This document shows positions 1 through 5,081 of a stretch of 8,026 bases of DNA, piece after piece. The notes under the pieces are model-generated. The model was not told the origin of the DNA. It did not search any database and saw only the letters and a program-made list of their open reading frames with translations. The stretch is from Candidatus Sphingobacterium stercoripullorum (GTDB lineage Bacteria > Bacteroidota > Bacteroidia > Sphingobacteriales > Sphingobacteriaceae), in the NCBI GenBank assembly GCA_019114715.1, contig DXEZ01000112.1, positions 1 to 8,026 on the forward strand. Reading direction: 5' to 3'. A program made the translations under genes and the position numbers. The number at the start of each line of letters is the position of its first letter. The first letter of the stretch is position 1.

Positions 1-225
1 TAGTTCTGCTACTACAAAAGCATAACTAATAAACATGGCAACATAAAAATAACCAGGCTCTTTTTCGAAATGGAGGTTGCAATGGGAACAATTATCATAC
101 ATTTTTTTGGACGTAAAACTAAATATGGGCCCTGCAAATAAGTCTCCTTTCCTACACCTTGGACATTTGCAATGCCATGCGCTCCATCCAATTTTCGGGT
201 ATTCCGTATTTTCTGTATTATCCAT
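1..225 (-). CDS. DUF983 family zinc-ribbon membrane protein (N-terminal part, cut by window edge)
   Basis: The first 75 codons are visible and the frame is still open at the window edge. The ATG at 225-223 opens MDNTENTEYPKIGWSAW, and an in-frame TAA lies just upstream, so no earlier start is likely. Residues 19-49 carry two cysteine pairs, C21-P-R-C24 and C46-S-H-C49, laid out as a zinc ribbon. They are followed by the EPGYFYVAMFISYAF segment (56-70), which begins the first membrane helix. This order, CPRCRKGDLF and then the second CxxC and an EPG-led hydrophobic stretch, is the DUF983 signature. The family consists of small proteins with a short cytoplasmic zinc ribbon and usually two membrane helices, and has no established function. 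It is on the same strand as tcdA but 143 bases downstream with its own promoter-like site, so it may be transcribed separately. Family assignment is firm; function is unknown. Confidence 0.88.
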   Translation of the reverse strand, partial: MDNTENTEYPKIGWSAWHCKCPRCRKGDLFAGPIFSFTSKKMYDNCSHCNLHFEKEPGYFYVAMFISYAFVVAEL

Positions 226-263
226 ACCAATTAAAATCAATAATTATAAAATATACCTAATTG

Positions 264-311
264 TATTTGCTGCAAATATACCGTTTTAAAATTTACACTA
301 AAAGAAACGGT
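264..311 (-). promoter_or_regulatory. Promoter-like site and inverted repeats before the DUF983 gene
   Basis: On the minus strand, 280-273 reads TATATTTG, a full match to the Bacteroidota -7 consensus TAnnTTTG. It lies about 48 bases before the DUF983 start. The -33 element is weak: only T-rich sequence, no TTG, at the expected distance. Two dyads overlap the site: TATTTGC-T-GCAAATA (264-278), covering much of the -7 box and the likely transcription start, and ACCGTTT (280-286) with AAACGGT (305-311) around an 18-base spacer across the -33 zone. Their position suits an operator, but no regulator can be named. The rest of 226-368 is A+T-rich with no T-tailed terminator hairpin after tcdA. Confidence 0.45.
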
Positions 312-368
312 TGCTGTAAATTAACAATTATTTGTAATATAATTTTTAAACCTTTAATCCTTTGATTT

Positions 369-1172
369 TTAGTTGGCTAATTCGGTTTCTAGTAAAGTTA
401 ATTTGTGTATTTTTTTTAAGTCCTTTTTAGGAGTAAAAGTCCCTTTAGGGATTAAGGATAGTAGATCGCGAATTACAATCGATGCTGCAGTTCCACCAAA
501 TGCTGCTGGAATATAAGACATGGTGCCGTATGCAGATTTCTTAAAGTTTGAACCATCTGTATATAAGAGCGAGTTCGCTTGGTGTAGCTCCGTAGAAAAT
601 ACGACCTTCACCCCGTCATATATTCCGCTCTTCTTTAGTTTTTTTCGGATGTAAAATGCGAGCTTACAATTGTAACTGCGGCTAATGTCAGCCACTTTAA
701 TTTGTGTAGGGTCTATTTTTCCTCCTGCACCCATGGAGCTGACAAATGGGATGTTCCTTTCTTTTGCTAATCTAATAAAACTAAGCTTGGGAGTGATACT
801 GTCTATAGCATCTAGGCAGTAATCTGGCTTATTTTCGAGGAGCTCCTTTATTTTTTCAGGTAGAATAAACTCATTGATAACAGTGAGATCGATTTTAGGA
901 TTGATATCTCTTAACCTTTCGGCCATTACTTCCACCTTTTGTTTGCCTTCAGTGGATATTAAAGCAGGTAACTGACGATTTCTATTGGAACTTTCTACAG
1001 TATCTCCATCGATAATTGTCATTTTACCAACTCCACTTCTGCATAAAAATTCTGCAGCAAAAGAACCTACACCACCCATTCCTAAAACTAGAACGTGGCT
1101 GTTATTCAATTTTTTTATTGCCTCAGTTCCTAGTATAGATTCAGATCTGCTAAGCCAGGATAAATCATTCAT
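369..1172 (-). CDS. tcdA: tRNA threonylcarbamoyladenosine dehydratase (TcdA/CsdL, ThiF/E1-like family)
   Basis: 267-residue E1-like protein, the usual TcdA length. It is predicted to use ATP to cyclise t6A at position 37 of ANN-decoding tRNAs to ct6A, in the cytoplasm. The nucleotide-binding fold is clear: GMGGVGS at 31-37, the acidic strand end IIDGD at 53-57, then NRNRQ at 63-67 (the arginine and glutamine that contact ATP) and K77. D121-A-I-D124 and the family motif SSMGAGGKIDPTQIKVAD (145-162) separate it from ThiF and MoeB. No CxxC zinc pairs typical of ThiF/MoeB are seen, nor a rhodanese domain. The start fits: LSRSESILGTEAIKKL precedes the first strand as in E. coli TcdA. Its ATG overlaps the tatD-family stop in an ATGA, so translation is probably coupled. 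CsdA/CsdE partners are not in the window. HesA-like ThiF proteins are the alternative, but the GAGGKIDPT motif argues against them. Confidence 0.92.
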   Translation of the reverse strand: MNDLSWLSRSESILGTEAIKKLNNSHVLVLGMGGVGSFAAEFLCRSGVGKMTIIDGDTVESSNRNRQLPALISTEGKQKVEVMAERLRDINPKIDLTVINEFILPEKIKELLENKPDYCLDAIDSITPKLSFIRLAKERNIPFVSSMGAGGKIDPTQIKVADISRSYNCKLAFYIRKKLKKSGIYDGVKVVFSTELHQANSLLYTDGSNFKKSAYGTMSYIPAAFGGTAASIVIRDLLSLIPKGTFTPKKDLKKIHKLTLLETELAN

Positions 1173-1843
1173 GGTAATTTATATACTGTATTAAAATTTT
1201 TTAAAATAGCCCTTTTTAATTCAGGCATATCCATTTTTCTAATAACGCAAAGGTAAAAATATATTTCTTCTATTGCTTCAATATTAGAATCAGTTTCAAG
1301 GAATATAGAGTCAATAGGAATGTTTTTAACCATTTCCTGATGGTTATCATTTAATACTTGAGGACCTAAGCTCAAGTAATAACCTTTATCAATCAGCTGT
1401 TTGGCAAGCTGGTAATTTTTAGCAAAGCCATGAAAAATAACAGGAGGTGAACTTTGATCAAATGTACCATCTAAAATGCTTACGATTTCCTGATAGGCCC
1501 TAACACAATGAATAATAAGGGGCTTTTGTAATAGGCTAGCTAACTCTACTTGACGTAGAAATACTTCTATCTGCAAATTTAAGTTTTCACTTTTTCTTTT
1601 ATCAATTCCACACTCACCTATGGCAATAACTTCTTTTTGTTGAGCTTGCCTCTCTAGTGTGCGTAGATCAGCCTCTAATGTTACTTCCTTTAAAAACATG
1701 GGGTGTAGACCCAAAGTATGTGGCGTATTTATTTGGACGTATTCTCCTACATGAAAACTTTGAATCCTATAGAAAGAGGTGGAGAAAATAGACGATTCAT
1801 GCGCGTGATTGTCAATATATGGAATGTTTATTTTTGAATGCAT
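1169..1843 (-). CDS. TatD family metal-dependent hydrolase (putative DNase)
   Basis: 224-residue amidohydrolase-fold protein of the TatD family, predicted to be a cytoplasmic two-metal hydrolase; characterised members are 3'-5' exonucleases or DNases. All the usual metal ligands are visible: H13 and H15 in IDNHAH (10-15), E77 in GECGID (76-81), H112 in IIHC, H138 in FHGF and D185 in LETDS. GLHP at 45-48 is the family's G(x)HP turn. It is about 35-40 residues shorter than E. coli TatD or YcfH; the shortening lies mainly between the first motif and GLHP (residues 16-44), and compact forms are common in Bacteroidota, so I do not read it as a truncation. The ATG at 1843 lies inside the end of pabB (16-base overlap) and the stop overlaps the tcdA start by four bases, placing it firmly in one transcription unit. 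No Shine-Dalgarno is seen. The physiological substrate is unknown, so no symbol is given. Confidence 0.88.
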   Translation of the reverse strand: MHSKINIPYIDNHAHESSIFSTSFYRIQSFHVGEYVQINTPHTLGLHPMFLKEVTLEADLRTLERQAQQKEVIAIGECGIDKRKSENLNLQIEVFLRQVELASLLQKPLIIHCVRAYQEIVSILDGTFDQSSPPVIFHGFAKNYQLAKQLIDKGYYLSLGPQVLNDNHQEMVKNIPIDSIFLETDSNIEAIEEIYFYLCVIRKMDMPELKRAILKNFNTVYKLP

Positions 1844-3114
1844 GTATCTAAAGTATCTAATAGGGTAGAAGCTTTAATTAAACATTCCTCATATTCCTTC
1901 TCTCCGTCTGAGAGCTGCGTGATTCCTCCTCCAACATGAAAGGAAAGGTACTCTTTTGTACGATCGTAAATTAATGTTCGTATCACTACGTTGAAATCCA
2001 TATCGCCCCAAGGTGTTTGATAACCAATACTTCCTGAATATACGCCTCTATTACTGCTCTCTAGTTCTTCAATGATTTCTAGAGCACGTTTCTTTGGAGT
2101 CCCGGTCATTGAGCCCGGTGGAAATGTGGCACCTAGAATTTCACCAAGGGATGTGTTTGGTGGAAGCTCCCCTTGAACAGTTGAAACAAGCTGATGGACA
2201 TGAGAATAGCTTTGGACTTGTAAGTTTTTTGTTCTATTTACGGTACCGGGAATAGAAATTTTACTCAAGTCATTACGAACTAAATCTACCACCATTAAGT
2301 TTTCTGAACGTTCTTTGATGTTTTTTAAAAGTTGTTCCTTTAATTCTAGGTCTTTCTGTAAATCTTGATCTCTTGGCGCAGTTCCTTTTATGGGTTGAGA
2401 GATAATTTGATTGCATTTCTTTTTAAAATAACGCTCTGGTGAAGCAGACAAGACATACAGAGATTCATATTTAAAAAAACATGAAAATGGCGAAGGGGCA
2501 TTTTTAGTAAGCTTGAAATATAGGCTTTCAAGATCATTTAGTTTAATATCTGAACGGTAAAACTCTTGGCAGAAGTTCGCCTGGTATAGGTCTCCTTTAG
2601 CTATATAATTTTTCAATTGGTTAAATGACGATAAGTATTCTTGCTTAGAGATTCTAGGTTTAAAAGGAGGGATTACATCCTGACTAGGAAGTAAGGGAGC
2701 GTAATCCTGAATTTCCGATAAAATCTGCTCAGGATTATCAGCTTCAATGTGAATTTTGCCCTCAAGTTTATAAATAATAATTTCAGGTATAAAAAAATGC
2801 AGCTTACTATCTGTAATACTCCTGTCCTTTAGATTCTTAACAGGCTCTACCTCATCTTTTAGTTCGTAAGTTAAGTAGCCTGTAATCCAGCTTCCACTAT
2901 GGCGCTTTACAAATGTATCAAGCTTGGAAAGACTTTCTTTATCGTTGCTTGCAGTCCTTATAGCATCTTTACAACCTGCAAATAGGATGAATTCATACAT
3001 CGAATATGCACTGTCGTTGGCATTGGAAACAAGTATATTGAAAGCCTTAAATTGTTTACTCCAATTTAAGGCTTTCGAAATCCAATTATCGTCAGTATTA
3101 TAATTCTGAAGCAT
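1828..3114 (-). CDS. pabB: Aminodeoxychorismate synthase component I (PabB)
   Basis: 428-residue chorismate-binding enzyme that aminates chorismate to 4-amino-4-deoxychorismate, the precursor of p-aminobenzoate and folate, with ammonia from a glutaminase partner (PabA). The N-terminal third is divergent, with WITGYLTYELKDEVE at 76-90, and the chorismate-binding domain covers about 155-425. Motifs in order are KGDLYQANFC (173-182), SASPERY (223-229), PIKGTAPR (241-248), DLVRNDL (277-283), the FPPGSMTGTPK active-site loop (331-341), VYSGSIGY (358-365) and GGGIT (395-399). The lysine of PIKGT, K243, is the catalytic lysine of PabB enzymes; TrpE has alanine there (PIAGT), and isochorismate synthases differ elsewhere, so PabB is the best call. 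No fused glutaminase or PabC lyase domain is present and neither gene is nearby. It starts 12 bases after purA, with an SD-like AAGGTGG overlapping the purA stop, and its end overlaps the tatD-family gene. Confidence 0.92.
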   Translation of the reverse strand: MLQNYNTDDNWISKALNWSKQFKAFNILVSNANDSAYSMYEFILFAGCKDAIRTASNDKESLSKLDTFVKRHSGSWITGYLTYELKDEVEPVKNLKDRSITDSKLHFFIPEIIIYKLEGKIHIEADNPEQILSEIQDYAPLLPSQDVIPPFKPRISKQEYLSSFNQLKNYIAKGDLYQANFCQEFYRSDIKLNDLESLYFKLTKNAPSPFSCFFKYESLYVLSASPERYFKKKCNQIISQPIKGTAPRDQDLQKDLELKEQLLKNIKERSENLMVVDLVRNDLSKISIPGTVNRTKNLQVQSYSHVHQLVSTVQGELPPNTSLGEILGATFPPGSMTGTPKKRALEIIEELESSNRGVYSGSIGYQTPWGDMDFNVVIRTLIYDRTKEYLSFHVGGGITQLSDGEKEYEECLIKASTLLDTLDTCIQK

Positions 3115-3121
3115 GGTATTG

Positions 3122-3128
3122 CCACCTT
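3122..3128 (-). promoter_or_regulatory. Shine-Dalgarno-like site for pabB, overlapping the purA stop
   Basis: On the minus strand the sequence reads TAAGGTGGCAATACCATG: AAGGTGG, six of seven matches to AAGGAGG, sits 7 bases before the pabB ATG and its first bases belong to the purA TAA. Bacteroidota rarely rely on such sites, so it may be chance, but it supports the 3114 start and coupled translation from purA to pabB. Confidence 0.4.
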
Positions 3129-4398
3129 ATAATTCGATGGTCTGCTTTCTATCTGGCCCTACTGATAAGTAGGTTATATTTACTTCTAGTTCTTTTTCTA
3201 GATAGTCTATATATTCTTTTAACGAATGTGGTATTTCATTAGTTTGAGTGATGGAAGTAATATCTTGCTTCCAGCCTTTAAACTCTTTTAAAATAGGTTT
3301 TGGGCTGATAGTAGATATGTCGTATGGCATATAGTCAATAACTTCACCTTCATACTCGTAATGCGTACAAACTTTGATTGTATCAAAACCGTCAAGCACA
3401 TCTGCTTTGGTCATGATTAGATCTGTAACTCCGTTTAGCATTACTGCATATTTTAATGCAGGCAAATCAATCCAACCAGTTCTACGAGCACGTCCAGTGG
3501 TAGCGCCAAATTCATGTCCTTGCTTTCTTAGCTCTTCTCCAACTTCATCATCTAGTTCAGTAGGGAAGGGACCACCACCAACACGCGTACAGTAGGCTTT
3601 AAAGATACCGTATACTTTACCTATTTTATTAGGTGAGATTCCCAGGCCGGTACATGCACCTGCAGAGGTTGTATTTGAGGAAGTCACAAAAGGATAAGAA
3701 CCGTAATCGATATCTAATAGAGTTCCTTGTGCACCTTCTGCCAATACTTTTTTTCCCTCTTTTAAGTACTGATTAACTAGATGCTCTCCATCTACGTGTT
3801 TGATTTTCTTTAAAAATTCGATGGCTTTGAAAAAGGCTTCTTCACGACCTTGGAAGTCAGGAATCTCTCCGAAATGCCCTAACATCCTTAGGTGTTTATC
3901 TCTTAAACCTTCATACTTCTCTTTGAAGTTTGGTAAGTCAATATCACCAATACGCAAACCATTTCTACCAGTTTTATCCATGTAGGTTGGTCCAATTCCT
4001 TTCAAGGTTGAACCGATTTTAGACTTGCCCATGTTAGATTCAGAGGCAGCATCTAAAAGCTGGTGAGTAGGTAGTATAAGGTGTGCTTTCTTTGATATAA
4101 CCAAATTATTCGAGGCAAGTAAGTCGTAACCAGCATCTGCTAGCGTGTCTATTTCCCTTTTTAAAATGATTGGATCTATAACAACACCGTTTCCAATGAG
4201 GTTCAGTGTATTGCTGTTAAATATACCAGAAGGTATGGTATTTAACACGAATTTTTTATTATCAAATTCAAGAGTGTGTCCAGCGTTTGGACCTCCTTGA
4301 AATCTAGCAATTAGATCGTATTCGGGGCAGAGTACATCAACAATTTTTCCTTTGCCTTCATCACCCCATTGTAGACCTAACAAAACATCCACTTGCAT
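3127..4398 (-). CDS. purA: Adenylosuccinate synthetase
   Basis: 423-residue cytoplasmic enzyme, full length for the family, that joins IMP and aspartate using GTP to give adenylosuccinate, the committed step from IMP to AMP. It begins without extension as MQVDVLLGLQWGDEGKGK, so the start is safe. The GTP/IMP loop is WGDEGKGK (11-18) with the base D13; FQGGPNAGHT (33-42) holds the acid H41; IGSTLKGIGPTYMDKTGRNGLR (128-149) is the IMP segment; EGAQGTLLDIDYGSYPFVTSSN (221-242) follows. TRVGGGPFPTEL (271-282) and GATTGRARRTGW (298-309) form the aspartate-binding region, TKADVLDG (330-337) reads guanine, and SVGPDR (412-417) closes the protein. It follows fur after 125 bases and leads purA-pabB-tatD-tcdA. 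PurA is a known target of (p)ppGpp inhibition in other bacteria, which gives its closeness to rel/spoT a possible functional sense. Confidence 0.98.
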   Translation of the reverse strand: MQVDVLLGLQWGDEGKGKIVDVLCPEYDLIARFQGGPNAGHTLEFDNKKFVLNTIPSGIFNSNTLNLIGNGVVIDPIILKREIDTLADAGYDLLASNNLVISKKAHLILPTHQLLDAASESNMGKSKIGSTLKGIGPTYMDKTGRNGLRIGDIDLPNFKEKYEGLRDKHLRMLGHFGEIPDFQGREEAFFKAIEFLKKIKHVDGEHLVNQYLKEGKKVLAEGAQGTLLDIDYGSYPFVTSSNTTSAGACTGLGISPNKIGKVYGIFKAYCTRVGGGPFPTELDDEVGEELRKQGHEFGATTGRARRTGWIDLPALKYAVMLNGVTDLIMTKADVLDGFDTIKVCTHYEYEGEVIDYMPYDISTISPKPILKEFKGWKQDITSITQTNEIPHSLKEYIDYLEKELEVNITYLSVGPDRKQTIEL

Positions 4399-4473
4399 AT
4401 CAAATGTGATTGAGTTATCAATTATATAGAAAATTATTAAACAATAGCTAATTTATTAAGGGTCCATTGCTTC

Positions 4474-4503
4474 TCAGTTTTGCACAAGATGTAATAAAAC
4501 TGA
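4474..4503. repeat. Inverted repeat in the fur-purA intergenic region
   Basis: A perfect 8-base dyad, TCAGTTTT (4474-4481) and AAAACTGA (4496-4503), encloses 14 bases. It lies about 20 bases after the fur stop and 76 bases before the purA start. It lacks a following U-tract on either strand, and the stem is A+T-rich, so it is not a convincing intrinsic terminator; mRNA 3'-end protection, a leader hairpin or an operator are all possible. No strong TAnnTTTG promoter for purA is seen in 4399-4523; the nearest is TATAATTG, one base off consensus. Confidence 0.4.
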
Positions 4504-4523
4504 ACAAAAACAACTTCACATGA

Positions 4524-5018
4524 TTAAGCTTGTGATTCATCAGTAGATTTTTTCTTTTTTTTCTCTTCCTTTAATCTACAGTCCTCACAAACTCCATACA
4601 GGTTTAATGAATGGTGTTTCACTTGGAATTTCATTAAATCACCAATCATTGTCTGTATTTGATGAATTCTAGGGTCACAGAATTCAATCACTTTACTGCA
4701 TTCAATGCAAATAAGGTGATCGTGTTGTTTGTAGCCATAGGATTTTTCAAATTGGGCCATATTACGGCCAAATTGATGTTTGGTTACTAAATCACAGGAA
4801 ACTAAAAGTTCTAATGTATTGTAGACGGTTGCTCTACTTACACGATATTTCTTATTTTTCATATGGATATAGAGAGACTCTACATCGAAATGATCCGTTC
4901 GTGAATAAATCTCTTCCAATATGGCATACCTCTCAGGCGTCTTTCTTAGATTTTTACTTTCTAAGTAAGCCTCAAAGATTTTTTTTACCGTTTCGAAGTT
5001 ATCAATTGTTTGATTCAT
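4524..5018 (-). CDS. fur: Fur family metal-dependent transcriptional regulator
   Basis: 164-residue cytoplasmic repressor of the Fur/PerR/Zur superfamily. The winged helix covers about residues 8-90, with TPERYAILEEIY (27-38) and the recognition helix SRATVYNTLELL (61-72). The dimerisation and metal domain follows. HFDVESLY (43-50) supplies H43, QHDHLICIECSKVIEF (98-113) supplies H99, D100 and H101 plus the first structural-zinc pair C104/C107, and H135 with YGVCEDC (141-147) gives the second pair C144/C147. Both CxxC pairs are intact, so a structural zinc is expected. Fur, PerR and Zur cannot be told apart safely; the HDHLICxxC pattern is most like Fur. The C-terminus is an unusual charged tail, EEKKKKKSTDESQA (151-164), coded by an A-rich run including eight A in a row. 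It has its own promoter-like site in the gap after rel/spoT and stands before purA, a linkage I recall from other Bacteroidota. Confidence 0.93.
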   Translation of the reverse strand: MNQTIDNFETVKKIFEAYLESKNLRKTPERYAILEEIYSRTDHFDVESLYIHMKNKKYRVSRATVYNTLELLVSCDLVTKHQFGRNMAQFEKSYGYKQHDHLICIECSKVIEFCDPRIHQIQTMIGDLMKFQVKHHSLNLYGVCEDCRLKEEKKKKKSTDESQA

Positions 5019-5036
5019 GTGCTTTTTTAACTGTTA

Positions 5037-5066
5037 CAAAGCTACCAAAATTATATGAAAGTACAA
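5037..5066 (-). promoter_or_regulatory. Bacteroidota-type promoter for fur
   Basis: On the minus strand, TTG (5066-5064), exactly 19 bases, then TAGCTTTG (5044-5037) matches the Bacteroidota sigma-70 consensus (TTG/TTTG at -33, TAnnTTTG at -7) in sequence and spacing. It is 18 bases before the fur ATG, so the leader would be only about 10-15 bases. A second -7-like TAATTTTG lies at 5053-5046, inside the spacer. No clear Fur- or PerR-type palindrome overlaps it. This suggests fur can be transcribed independently of rel/spoT, although read-through is likely too. Confidence 0.6.
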
Positions 5067-5081
5067 CCAAAAATAAAAGGC

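Noticed and set aside
12..230. Minus-strand 72-residue ORF
   Set aside because: It is a different frame over the same bases as the DUF983 gene, whose frame (ATG at 225) shows the two CxxC pairs and family motif; this one shows no recognisable motif.
77..289. Plus-strand 70-residue ORF over the DUF983 start and its promoter
   Set aside because: Antisense to a recognisable family and its promoter-like site, with no domain or ribosome site of its own.
1169..1843. Truncated or decaying TatD-family pseudogene
   Set aside because: All six expected metal ligands are present and the frame is intact; only a loop region is short.
1828..3114. Anthranilate synthase (TrpE) as identity of the chorismate enzyme
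   Set aside because: PIKGT with the PabB lysine replaces the PIAGT of TrpE, and no trp genes are adjacent.
4474..4503. Rho-independent terminator after fur
   Set aside because: The stem is A+T-rich, the loop is long and no T-tract follows on either strand.
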